The position numbers were made by a program, and so were the translations under genes. Positions 53,978-62,888 of a stretch of DNA of 64,000 bases are shown one piece after another. Source of the DNA: Opacimonas immobilis (GTDB lineage Bacteria > Pseudomonadota > Gammaproteobacteria > Enterobacterales > Alteromonadaceae); the NCBI RefSeq assembly GCF_048282545.1, contig NZ_CP182485.1:1860001-1924000 (forward strand), given 5' to 3'. The notes beneath the pieces were generated by a model. That model searched no databases and was not told the origin of the DNA. It worked only from the letters and a program-made list of their open reading frames with translations. Each line of letters starts with the position of its first letter. Within the stretch, counting starts at the first letter, position 1.

Positions 53978-54988
53978 TTACTGTATAGTAATCGATTGAA
54001 GACCGTTCGCGGTCACGGAAAGCAACGTTTTAGCATCAGCAATAGCACTGACCACTGAAACCTTCTCAGACGTCTGGAACGTATTAACGGAATCGTCATG
54101 ACAAGATATATCACTGTTTATTTGGTCGATGAATAACTTGCTCACATAACCATTGTTAGCAACAGTGATCCAAGCATCATCGGTTTCAATGATGGAATTC
54201 ACAGATGCGCTGTGGCACAAATCGATCGTTAACCATTGGTCGTCCGACAATAAAAACGTGTTTCCTCGCAAACCAGATACCAATAAACCATTGTCGGTGT
54301 TGGCTAAACTAAACAATGAGCCCTCGTAATCAATGGCTAGACGTTGCCACGTTTTGCCAAAGTCAAAACTTTGCGCAACCAAGCCGGTCTCACCAACCAG
54401 AGTCACTCTATCGCCTGTCACCTCAATTCGGTTAAGATGCGGTAAAATATTAGCAAGTTCTTCATTGTAGAATGCTTCACCATCAAGTTCGCGGATCTCT
54501 TCCAAATATTCGAAATCAAATGGATTTAATAAGCTAGCATGAAGTTCTTTTTGCCACGTCTGGCCAGCGTCAAGAGTGCGATAAAATGCCCCATACGCAC
54601 CAATAGCTACACCGTGATCATCATCAAAAAAAACGATATCCAAGAACGGTTTGTCTGCATCAAAATCTTGCATTTGCAACTGCCACGATAGACCACCATC
54701 AACAGAATGCAGAATAGTGAGATCATGGCCTGCCGCCCATATTCGATCACCTGATACTGCAACGGAAGTCAACGTTGCTCGAGATGGCACGATGGCTTGC
54801 TGCAAAGAGTCAAACTCGTCACCAACCAATACATGACCTCTTTCACCTACAACGACATAGCCACCAGATAACGGTGCAATATCCAACAGTAAGGAATCCT
54901 TGACCAGAGGCACTAGCAAAGAATCATTTGCGTTTACCGTAAACACAAAAAAAGAAAACACAAAAAATAAAAAGTTTTTCATAGTCAC
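53978..54988 (-). CDS. YCF48/BNR-type beta-propeller protein, secreted
   Basis: Secreted propeller of 336 residues with a signal peptide (MTMKNFLFFVFSFFVFTVNA). Repeats of the form ILHSVDGGLSWQLQM, YRTLDAGQTWQKEL and VAQSFDFGKTWQRL are BNR/YCF48 Asp-box-like elements. It lies 5 bases before the RND gene and is probably a periplasmic partner of it. Function in this setting is unknown. It is not the photosystem II assembly factor itself, only the same fold. Confidence 0.85.
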   Translation of the reverse strand: MTMKNFLFFVFSFFVFTVNANDSLLVPLVKDSLLLDIAPLSGGYVVVGERGHVLVGDEFDSLQQAIVPSRATLTSVAVSGDRIWAAGHDLTILHSVDGGLSWQLQMQDFDADKPFLDIVFFDDDHGVAIGAYGAFYRTLDAGQTWQKELHASLLNPFDFEYLEEIRELDGEAFYNEELANILPHLNRIEVTGDRVTLVGETGLVAQSFDFGKTWQRLAIDYEGSLFSLANTDNGLLVSGLRGNTFLLSDDQWLTIDLCHSASVNSIIETDDAWITVANNGYVSKLFIDQINSDISCHDDSVNTFQTSEKVSVVSAIADAKTLLSVTANGLQSITIQ

Positions 54989-54997
54989 TCAAAAAGA

Positions 54998-55021
54998 AAC
55001 GGTTGACCTAGGCCAACCGTT
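54998..55021 (-). terminator. Intercistronic hairpin, possible attenuator
   Basis: AACGGTTG and CAACCGTT with an 8-base loop containing CCTAGG, on the minus strand followed by TCTTTTT. It lies between DUF1329 and YCF48 and might partly terminate transcription, lowering expression of the last two genes. Confidence 0.55.
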
Positions 55022-55031
55022 GTTATCTAAC

Positions 55032-56399
55032 TTAACGTTTGCCTGAACGTCTCAATGCTTGAGGCGTAAAGTCTCGGTCATTAAGACCTGGTGAGAAGTC
55101 ATACATTGCATGCTCATTATCTAAACCCAATGCTAGATAACGACCAGAGTTCAGATCATGCAAGACCTCAAGAGTTGACCATGCAGTAGGAACTTCGTAG
55201 TAATTCAAGTTATGAGCAACACCGACGCGATATAAACCACCACGGTCGTCATAGAGATCAGCGACCAAAATCTGCCAGCTATCTTCATCGATATAGAAGA
55301 CACGTTTAGAATACACATGACGGAATTCTGGTTTGATGTTCGCTTCAACTACCCATACGCGGTGCTTTTCATAACGTGTTAATTCTGGATTAATATGCCC
55401 CGGTGTTAAAATATCATCATAAGATACTTTATCCGAGTGCAAGTCATAGGAGTTGTAGGCAACGTACAATTCTTGTTTGCCTTTTAATTCCCATGTGTAG
55501 CGGTTTGGTGAACCGTTATACATATCAAAATCATCAGTGGTACGTAGGCCATCAGAACCCGTACCCGGAGTATCAAAAGCAACGTTTGGCGCACGACGAA
55601 CACGACGTTGACCTGTGTTATAAGTCCATGCTTGACGCGGTGTGGCAATCTGGTCCACCGTTTCATGGACTAGTAACGCGGTTCCTGCAAGGCGCGAAGG
55701 TTCTGTCACTTCTTGTTTAAACTTGAACAAGATATTGTCTTCCATCACTTCTTGTGTCGTCACACCCGGCTCAGAATACTTGATCTTAAGTTGGTCATTA
55801 AAGCCAACATAGGTATAAGCACCTGACTCCGTCATGGCAACCTGACCACCCTCACGAGTGACCTCAGCGCCACGATAACGAAGAATGTGATTCCAGACTG
55901 CCTCCAGACCATTTTGAGGAATAGGGAATGGCATACCCATAATGGCGTTTTTAATGCCATTACCGTCGTTTAATAATTCTGCAGTGGTTGCATTAGCGAT
56001 GGTGGCATCGTAAACAAAATCAGGAAACGATGCAGTTCTACGCGTCTGATAGACTGGCATCTTAAAAGTATCAGGATATTTCTCAAATAACGCCTGTTGA
56101 CCAGGTGACAAGAACTCTGCGTATTGTTTGTAGTTACTGGCATCAATGGTGAACTGTACTTTATCATCAGGAAATGGGTTCTGATGATGATCTCCAACCT
56201 GATATCCTGCAGGCGGAGCAGTAATACCACCCGTCCACTCTGGTATAGAACCATCGGCATTGCCGGCACGGATAGCGCCCATTGGGGTCAATTCATTGCC
56301 AAGCTTGGCCGCTTCGGCTTCGGATACATTTGCGTGTAGGCCAACAGAGCCCAAAGAAAGGGCTAACGCTGCGGCTACTAGGCTTATTTTTTTAATCAT
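55032..56399 (-). CDS. DUF1329-family secreted protein (LolA/LolB-like fold)
   Basis: Secreted protein of 455 residues with signal peptide (ends near VGLHANVSEAEAAKLG). The opening EAEAAKLGNELTPMGAIRAGNADGSIPEWTGGI is the DUF1329 start, with many Trp- and Tyr-rich strands and the end PQALRRSGKR. The fold is related to LolA-like lipoprotein carriers. It is always found with DUF1302, as here, and is thought to work with it at the outer membrane on a hydrophobic ligand. Single intergenic gap of 12 bases to DUF1302. Confidence 0.92.
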   Translation of the reverse strand: MIKKISLVAAALALSLGSVGLHANVSEAEAAKLGNELTPMGAIRAGNADGSIPEWTGGITAPPAGYQVGDHHQNPFPDDKVQFTIDASNYKQYAEFLSPGQQALFEKYPDTFKMPVYQTRRTASFPDFVYDATIANATTAELLNDGNGIKNAIMGMPFPIPQNGLEAVWNHILRYRGAEVTREGGQVAMTESGAYTYVGFNDQLKIKYSEPGVTTQEVMEDNILFKFKQEVTEPSRLAGTALLVHETVDQIATPRQAWTYNTGQRRVRRAPNVAFDTPGTGSDGLRTTDDFDMYNGSPNRYTWELKGKQELYVAYNSYDLHSDKVSYDDILTPGHINPELTRYEKHRVWVVEANIKPEFRHVYSKRVFYIDEDSWQILVADLYDDRGGLYRVGVAHNLNYYEVPTAWSTLEVLHDLNSGRYLALGLDNEHAMYDFSPGLNDRDFTPQALRRSGKR

Positions 56400-56411
56400 A
56401 ATGACACCTAA

Positions 56412-58508
56412 TTAGAATGAATACTTAACGTTGAAAGAAACAAAGTCTCTATCGGCAAGGGCATTTGTCGTACCTACCCCACCCCAAAATGCATTGTATG
56501 ATGCTGTCGCTGAAAGCTTGCTTAAATAATCAAACGTAAAAGCAACACTTGCAGACTTGCGGTCTTCTAAGAATAAAAATAATGGGTCTGGTGTCGTACC
56601 ATCCACATCGTGCGCAAAAGTGGCACGTGTGCGGAGATTAACCCCATCAAACACATCGTTGAAATCTGCAACTGCGAGTAAACGATAGCCCCACGAGGTC
56701 TGGGTCGCAAACGGGTTGGTTTCAGGTCCGTCTGATAAACCAGTGTGAAGACCAGGTAATGGACGTGGTGTCGATTCTAAATAATTAAATACCGGACCAG
56801 AACGACCTGTACCAGGTGCGTTCAAACGAACGACGTCAGCATCTGGCATATCTTTGACATCTACGTAAGCGACTTCACCCAATAGGACTAAATTATCTGT
56901 ACCGAGCGATGGGCCGAAAATATGAGAAACCGTGACCTGAGCTTGGAAGGTATCAGATAACACATAACCAGCTGCGTATTCACCTGGACCGGTGGTTAAA
57001 CCAATATTATTGAGCTGTGAAATGCCCGCTAAATCTGGGCGTAATCCGGCGTTAGCTAATTGCTCAGGCATCGCCATGTACAATAATTCCACATCGTCAA
57101 TTTGTAACGGCTCATCTTGTCGATAAGAGACTTCACCTGCTACCGCAGTTTCACCAATGTTGGTATTAAATGACACACCCCACAGTTTGATGTCTTCAGG
57201 ATAAATAAACTGAGCTTTAGTAAAAGTCTGTAAATTTGTGACATTATCAGCGGTAATAGTATTTTGTGCCATGTAAGCTAAGTCGCTTAAAATAGCGCTG
57301 GTTCTAAAATCAGACGTAACACCAGAGACTAGTGGACGAGTGCTGTGGTAATTAATGTGATAAAAGCCAAATTCAGTTTCGTTGAAATCTTCGGCAAACC
57401 AACCTAGCTTAATACCATATTGACCAGAATCACTGGCATCAAAATGCGCTTTATCTCCTAAGTCGCGTACAGCAACCTTAGTTGGGTACGCAAGCATAGC
57501 TTGTGCTAATGGAGCAAGGCCAGCTGGATTACCGCCGCTCTGCGCAAGTGCACCAGCAGCCATACCGCCCAACGCATTCAACTCAGACAACAAAAAGTCT
57601 AAGTGAATGTCCGGATTACCAGAGAAACCAAGTTGGATAGTTGAATTTTGACCGCCCTCTCCGGCAAAGTCGTTCGTCGCAAAATAAGAGCCAGCTACTG
57701 GTAAGCGCGAACGCTCCCACTCGTACTGGTAATACATTGACAGGCTCACCGTATCAGTTAAGCCCAAATCAAGATAGACCATACCAACGGGAATAAATAC
57801 TTCTTTTAACTCTGCGCCTGGTGAACGTGCACGAGTTACATCCACAGGGTTGGTCGTATTAATACCGTGTTGAATGAAAGTGGATTCACCCCAACTGACT
57901 ACCTGGTCACCCACACGGAAAGATACAGGCGTGTTGCCCATGTAAAAATCCGCATAGAAAAATGCATCTAACAAACGAAAATCTTGACAAAGTTCTTCTT
58001 TGGATTTGTCCGTTGCACATAAATCGATTTTGTCCCCGCCAATTGGACGAGTCCAAGTGTCATTATCATCAGCAACAAACTCTTTGAAGTAGAACACACG
58101 ACTAAAGAAACCCAAATCCATGTCAGAGTGATTGTATTTGATATCGATCTCATGAGAACCAGAGATCTGGGTAGAGAACGCATCACCAGGGTCATTCATT
58201 AGGTTGCCCAAATCACCATTGGTAGAATATGCAGCATCAGCTAATGCCCATACGTCAGCACTGGGATAGATAACATTGCCCAATGCAGTGTAACCTGTCC
58301 AATCAAAAACCGGTAGGTTCGGATGACCAATTAAATTCGTATCGCGATCTTCAACACGAATACTGGTTCCCACAGTAACTGTTGAGTCAATATTAACGGT
58401 AAAATTACCCACATCAAACTCTGCAGCGCTAGCTCCAGTTGTTGATAATAAGGCAGCTATACCGAGAGCGATGGGAGTTTTGACAAAAGAGGTAGGTCTG
58501 AGTTTCAT
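56412..58508 (-). CDS. DUF1302-family outer-membrane protein
   Basis: Outer-membrane protein of 698 residues with signal peptide (cleavage near GASAAEF) and a start FDVGNFTVNIDSTVTVGTSIRVEDRD typical of DUF1302. A long region of beta strands ends DFVSFNVKYSF, with a terminal Phe. It is the first gene of the four-gene cluster and probably a barrel channel for hydrophobic compounds, by analogy with DUF1302/DUF1329 pairs in terpene, ester and alkane users. The ligand is not readable. Confidence 0.92.
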   Translation of the reverse strand: MKLRPTSFVKTPIALGIAALLSTTGASAAEFDVGNFTVNIDSTVTVGTSIRVEDRDTNLIGHPNLPVFDWTGYTALGNVIYPSADVWALADAAYSTNGDLGNLMNDPGDAFSTQISGSHEIDIKYNHSDMDLGFFSRVFYFKEFVADDNDTWTRPIGGDKIDLCATDKSKEELCQDFRLLDAFFYADFYMGNTPVSFRVGDQVVSWGESTFIQHGINTTNPVDVTRARSPGAELKEVFIPVGMVYLDLGLTDTVSLSMYYQYEWERSRLPVAGSYFATNDFAGEGGQNSTIQLGFSGNPDIHLDFLLSELNALGGMAAGALAQSGGNPAGLAPLAQAMLAYPTKVAVRDLGDKAHFDASDSGQYGIKLGWFAEDFNETEFGFYHINYHSTRPLVSGVTSDFRTSAILSDLAYMAQNTITADNVTNLQTFTKAQFIYPEDIKLWGVSFNTNIGETAVAGEVSYRQDEPLQIDDVELLYMAMPEQLANAGLRPDLAGISQLNNIGLTTGPGEYAAGYVLSDTFQAQVTVSHIFGPSLGTDNLVLLGEVAYVDVKDMPDADVVRLNAPGTGRSGPVFNYLESTPRPLPGLHTGLSDGPETNPFATQTSWGYRLLAVADFNDVFDGVNLRTRATFAHDVDGTTPDPLFLFLEDRKSASVAFTFDYLSKLSATASYNAFWGGVGTTNALADRDFVSFNVKYSF

Positions 58509-58636
58509 CGTTTTTATTCTCCTGGATCACCTGAGGTCAAAGGTGATGATAGTTGACCAGATTTATTGTGATTAACAAAATCATTACATTATTTATTAGT
58601 CTATGCAAGGACTAATCGTACCAGTTTGATACTTTT

Positions 58637-58792
58637 TTACATTTTTGTTGCAAATTCGTTCAAATATTCGAATAACGCTATTTTAGTAATAAAAATAAAG
58701 CTATTGCTTTGAGTCACTGTGATGGCATTGATTTCGCTTCGGTACATGCGCATAGCCCAATCACGATTTTCTGAAATGCAAAATTGAAACAT
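58637..58792 (-). CDS. Small hypothetical protein downstream of pepN (DUF2835-like?)
   Basis: A 51-residue frame beginning MFQFCISENRDWAM. Its ATG is one base after the pepN stop (TAAG-ATG), so it could be translated with pepN. Pattern of strands recalls the short DUF2835 proteins found near pepN in related genomes, but the similarity is only by eye and the frame is short of the usual length. Might be a truncated remnant. Confidence 0.4.
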   Translation of the reverse strand: MFQFCISENRDWAMRMYRSEINAITVTQSNSFIFITKIALFEYLNEFATKM

Positions 58793-58793
58793 C

Positions 58794-61400
58794 TTATGTA
58801 AGACTTTCATATTGCAAAACACTTTTAGAAACTTTTTCGAAAACGTCTTTACTCAAATCTTTTTTATCTAAAACCCTTCTGCACTCATGGATCATTAATT
58901 CACGATATGGTGAACTAACCTGCTGCCACTGTGTTAATGGCGTGACCAACCGCGCAGCCACTTGAGCATTTACACTATCAAAGCGCATGATGAAATTAGC
59001 AAAATAGGCATATCCAGAGCCATTTGGATTGTGAAAATGACGATGATTGTAAAAGGCGAAATTACCGATTAAAGCTCGTACTTTATTTGGATTATTGAGC
59101 GCAAATAATGGATGTGTTTGCAGCAAATCAAGTTGAGACAAAATATCATCAGAATCCTGGGTAGCCTGTAGTGCAAACCATTTATCCATCACCACAGAGT
59201 CAGATTGATAACTATCATTAAAAATAGCTAATAAAGCATGAAACTCTTGCGAGTTAACTCGTTGTGCTGTACGCAAAACACTTAAACGCTCCGTCATGTT
59301 TGAAGTGCTTTGATACAAACTGAGCCAATCTAATTGATTTGCATCTGCTAGAGCCAAATAATAATGCAAGGTACTTTTTAGTTTTCTGTTCTGTACTGCT
59401 GCGGCGTCATATACATAATCTTCATCCACTTTAATCTCGGCCAGCATTGGTTGCATGAGTGGCCTTAAAGTTCTTGCCAAAGACACTTCAACATTATTTC
59501 GAGCCACTAGTAACACTTGTAAATCAACTTGGCCAATCACAGATAACATCGCTTCAATACTAGGGACGCATAATACTTCACTAATAAGCTCGGCGCTGGG
59601 CATTCGTTCAAGGAATTGATAAAACATGACAAAATAGTCATGCTTTAATTCACAAGTGGAATCAATCAATAACGCTTCATAATGGGATTGTATAATTTGT
59701 TGCAAATACACCTGGCTGGCTTCCCACACAGCATAAGGGCTACGGGTATTAATAAATAGTTGCTGCCAAGTTTCTAAAGAATAATCATTTTTGATTTTAA
59801 CCGGTGCACTGAATCCCACATTAAACAGTACCTGAGTATCTTTAGGTACATTAACGAATGTTACCTCCATCTTAGAGTCGTTCAACACCACCAAATTATC
59901 TCGTGTATTTTGCTCTGCTTGATAGTGATTACATTGCTTGTCAACACATTCATATACCAAAGGAATGACTAATGAAAGTTTATCGACTTGGTCAGCAGTC
60001 TGAGGCGTGTGCTGTTCTAATGTAATGGTTAACGTTTTAGACACCTCATCGTAATGGCGCTGGGTCGTGACTACAGGGGTGCCTGACTGTGCATACCACC
60101 GTTTAAATAATGTCATGTCATACTGATTGGCATCTGCCATGGCATTGACAAAATCATCGCAAGTCACAGCTTGTCCATCATGTCTGTCGAAGTACAAAGC
60201 AAGACCTTTTTTAAATCCTTCTTCACCAAGTAGTATTTGCTGCATTCGAATGACTTCCGCACCCTTGTCATAAACCGTTAAGGTGTAGAAATTGTTCATT
60301 TCAATCACTTCATCAGGGCGAATCGGGTGAGCCATGGCAGATGCATCTTCAGCAAATTGCTGAGCGCGCATGAGATTAATTTGTTTGATGCGAGTCGTCA
60401 GTGGCGCCATGACATCCGCGCTAAATTGTTGATCGCGAAATACTGTGAGCCCTTCTTTTAGGCTAAGTTGGAACCAATCACGACAAGTCACCCGATTACC
60501 TGTCCAATTGTGGAAATATTCGTGAGCAATGACGCTTTCAATATTGTAGTAATCTTCATCAGTAGCCGTTTCAGCATCGGCTAACACAAACTTACTATTA
60601 AAAACGTTTAAGCCCTTATTTTCCATTGCTCCCATATTAAAAAAGTCGGTGGCCACAATCATGTAAATATCTAAGTCGTAACACAAACCATAGGTTTGCT
60701 CATCCCATTGCATGGACTTAACGAGAGAATCGAGCGCATGTTGTGCTTGGTGTTTACGTCCTTTTTCGACAAACATTTGCAGCACTACATCGCGACCTTC
60801 TTGTGTCGTAAACGTTCCTTCTAACAAATCAAAATCGCCAGCAACCAAGGCAAACAAATAACAAGGTTTCAAATGAGGATCGTGCCAAGAAACGGTATGA
60901 GTGCCGTCGTGATTGTCGATCGCTTGAGTTTTATTCCCGTTACTAAGTAAATAGGGAAACTCAGATTGGTTAGCAGTAATCGTTACTGAATATTCAGACA
61001 TTACATCAGGACGATCTAGAAAATACGTAATGCGTCGAAAACCTTCCGCCTCACACTGAGTGCAATACGAGTCTGCCGCAAAATACAGCCCTTCAAGCTC
61101 CGTATTTGCTTGTGGATTACATTCAGTCTGAATGGTTAAAGTAAACGCGTCTTTTGTGACCGGTATGGATAAATTGTGTTCGGTCAGGGTGTAATCTGAA
61201 ATCTGTTCGTCGTCTATTTTAACGCTGATGATAGTTAAACCAACACCGTCTAAATGAATAAATGATGTATCTTTCAAACGTTTCACTTGCATTGTGTTCG
61301 TTACTCGAGTTTGTTCCCGGTCGAGCACAAAATCTAAGTGAATTCGAGGTATCAAAAAATACGGAGGTATATAATCCTCACGACGTTTAGCAGTAACCAT
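58794..61400 (-). CDS. pepN: Aminopeptidase N
   Basis: M1-family zinc aminopeptidase of 868 residues, the size of E. coli PepN. The exopeptidase motif is GAMENKGLN, written here as MGAMENKGLNVFN. The zinc site is VIAHEYFHNWTGNRVTCRDWFQLSLKEGLT (HEYFH with a downstream Glu); the catalytic Tyr is near FYTLTVYDKGAE. It removes N-terminal residues from peptides in the cytosol. Its gene order beside pyrD is ancestral, but here the gdhB and DUF1302 cluster separates them. nhaC is upstream, 8 bases away. Confidence 0.97.
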   Translation of the reverse strand: MVTAKRREDYIPPYFLIPRIHLDFVLDREQTRVTNTMQVKRLKDTSFIHLDGVGLTIISVKIDDEQISDYTLTEHNLSIPVTKDAFTLTIQTECNPQANTELEGLYFAADSYCTQCEAEGFRRITYFLDRPDVMSEYSVTITANQSEFPYLLSNGNKTQAIDNHDGTHTVSWHDPHLKPCYLFALVAGDFDLLEGTFTTQEGRDVVLQMFVEKGRKHQAQHALDSLVKSMQWDEQTYGLCYDLDIYMIVATDFFNMGAMENKGLNVFNSKFVLADAETATDEDYYNIESVIAHEYFHNWTGNRVTCRDWFQLSLKEGLTVFRDQQFSADVMAPLTTRIKQINLMRAQQFAEDASAMAHPIRPDEVIEMNNFYTLTVYDKGAEVIRMQQILLGEEGFKKGLALYFDRHDGQAVTCDDFVNAMADANQYDMTLFKRWYAQSGTPVVTTQRHYDEVSKTLTITLEQHTPQTADQVDKLSLVIPLVYECVDKQCNHYQAEQNTRDNLVVLNDSKMEVTFVNVPKDTQVLFNVGFSAPVKIKNDYSLETWQQLFINTRSPYAVWEASQVYLQQIIQSHYEALLIDSTCELKHDYFVMFYQFLERMPSAELISEVLCVPSIEAMLSVIGQVDLQVLLVARNNVEVSLARTLRPLMQPMLAEIKVDEDYVYDAAAVQNRKLKSTLHYYLALADANQLDWLSLYQSTSNMTERLSVLRTAQRVNSQEFHALLAIFNDSYQSDSVVMDKWFALQATQDSDDILSQLDLLQTHPLFALNNPNKVRALIGNFAFYNHRHFHNPNGSGYAYFANFIMRFDSVNAQVAARLVTPLTQWQQVSSPYRELMIHECRRVLDKKDLSKDVFEKVSKSVLQYESLT

Positions 61401-61408
61401 AAGCTTCC

Positions 61409-62875
61409 CTAGCGAGTTTCAATAACTGATTCTGGAGGGGTAAGGCGCAAAATCTTAATCCCGACATAAGCATATATAATTGCTAAGACAGGATTAATCA
61501 AATTAAAGAACGCATAAAAAATATAACTAAATGGATGCACTAGCAACACCGAATGCATATAGGCACCACAGGTATTCCATGGAATTAAAGGTGATGTTAA
61601 GGTGCCACCATCTTCTAAGCTACGCGACAAGTTGAGCTGGTGTAAGCCACGCTCTGCAAAAGCCTCTTTGTACATGCGACCCGGCATTACAATCGATATA
61701 TATTGATCGGCTGTGATTAAGTTGGTCCCCAAACAAGTAAAAATAGTGCGTGTGATCATAGAACCAGCACTTTGCGCACCTTTGAGTAAGACACTCACGA
61801 TACGTTTTAAAATGCCAACTTTCTCTAACACGGCTCCAAATGACATAGCACAGATAATTAGCCAAATTGTGTTGAGCATAGAAGACATGCCCCCACGACT
61901 GAGAAGACTGTTGAGGTTGTCGTCGACGGTTGAGAAACTTACACCATCGTATAACGCTGTCCAGACAACCATCAGTTTGGCTATTGCAGTACCCTGTTCG
62001 GTCATCGAAGCAACTACATCGCCTTGGCATAAGACCGCCCATAAACCACCAAACAAAGCGCCAATGGCTACCGCTGGAAACGCTGGCATTTTACGAATAG
62101 CAAGAGTTAACAATAAGATCAAAGGGACAAGGTTGATAATGGATAATGAAAAGGTAGCAGACAATACCGCTTGCATTTGTTCAATGCGTTCTAAAGAGCC
62201 AGCGGTATTTTCGCTAAACCCAAGTACAAGAAACAAAAATAAAGCAATGATAAAGCTTGGAATAGTGGTCCATAGCATGTAACGAATGTGAGCAAACAGT
62301 TCTGTTCCCGCAATGGCTGGTGCTAAATTTGTGGTTTCGGATAAGGGAGAAATTTTATCCCCAAAATACGCACCAGACACCACCGCACCGGCTGTAATAG
62401 CAAGGGACATATCCATGCCAGTTGCCACGCCAATCAGTGCTACACCGACCGTTGCTGCAGTGGTCCATGAACTACCAATACTCATGGCAACCACGGCACA
62501 AATCAGACAAGCAGCGGCATAAAAAAAGCTTGGGTTTAATAACTCCAAACCATAATAAATCAATGTGGGTACCGTCCCAGCAAGCATCCATGTACCAATC
62601 AAAGAGCCGACTGCCAATAGGATAAGACACGCTCCCAATGACATGCTGATCCCTTTGACGATACCTTGCTCAATTTCGGCCCAAGTATGGCCGTTTTTAA
62701 GTCCAATAAGGCTTGCGACACCAACGCCGATCAGCAAGGCAATTTGATTGGGCCCGTAGGAAGAAGAATCGCCATACAAATATACAGCCCCGCCCATCAT
62801 AATAACCAGCAGAACGAGTGGAATTAAAGCGTCCGTGAAACTCGGCTCACGAGGAGTTGAAGAAGCACAAGTCAT
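61409..62875 (-). CDS. nhaC: Na+/H+ antiporter, NhaC family
   Basis: Inner-membrane antiporter of 488 residues with about 11-12 hydrophobic segments. Family elements: GLKNGHTWAEIEQGIVKGI at the start, SSWTTAATVGVALIG, AGAVVSGAYFGDKISPLSETTNLAPA (the NhaC core) and LEDGGTLTSPLIPWNTCGAYM near the end. It exports Na+ in exchange for H+; some NhaC relatives take malate or lactate instead. It lies 8 bases before pepN and 13 after the SNF transporter gene, so these three are probably co-transcribed. Confidence 0.92.
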   Translation of the reverse strand: MTCASSTPREPSFTDALIPLVLLVIMMGGAVYLYGDSSSYGPNQIALLIGVGVASLIGLKNGHTWAEIEQGIVKGISMSLGACLILLAVGSLIGTWMLAGTVPTLIYYGLELLNPSFFYAAACLICAVVAMSIGSSWTTAATVGVALIGVATGMDMSLAITAGAVVSGAYFGDKISPLSETTNLAPAIAGTELFAHIRYMLWTTIPSFIIALFLFLVLGFSENTAGSLERIEQMQAVLSATFSLSIINLVPLILLLTLAIRKMPAFPAVAIGALFGGLWAVLCQGDVVASMTEQGTAIAKLMVVWTALYDGVSFSTVDDNLNSLLSRGGMSSMLNTIWLIICAMSFGAVLEKVGILKRIVSVLLKGAQSAGSMITRTIFTCLGTNLITADQYISIVMPGRMYKEAFAERGLHQLNLSRSLEDGGTLTSPLIPWNTCGAYMHSVLLVHPFSYIFYAFFNLINPVLAIIYAYVGIKILRLTPPESVIETR

Positions 62876-62888
62876 ATCTTTATCTCCA

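Noticed and set aside
61713..62282. A 189-residue plus-strand frame inside nhaC
   Set aside because: It is antisense to a well conserved membrane protein; long open frames are common opposite such genes.
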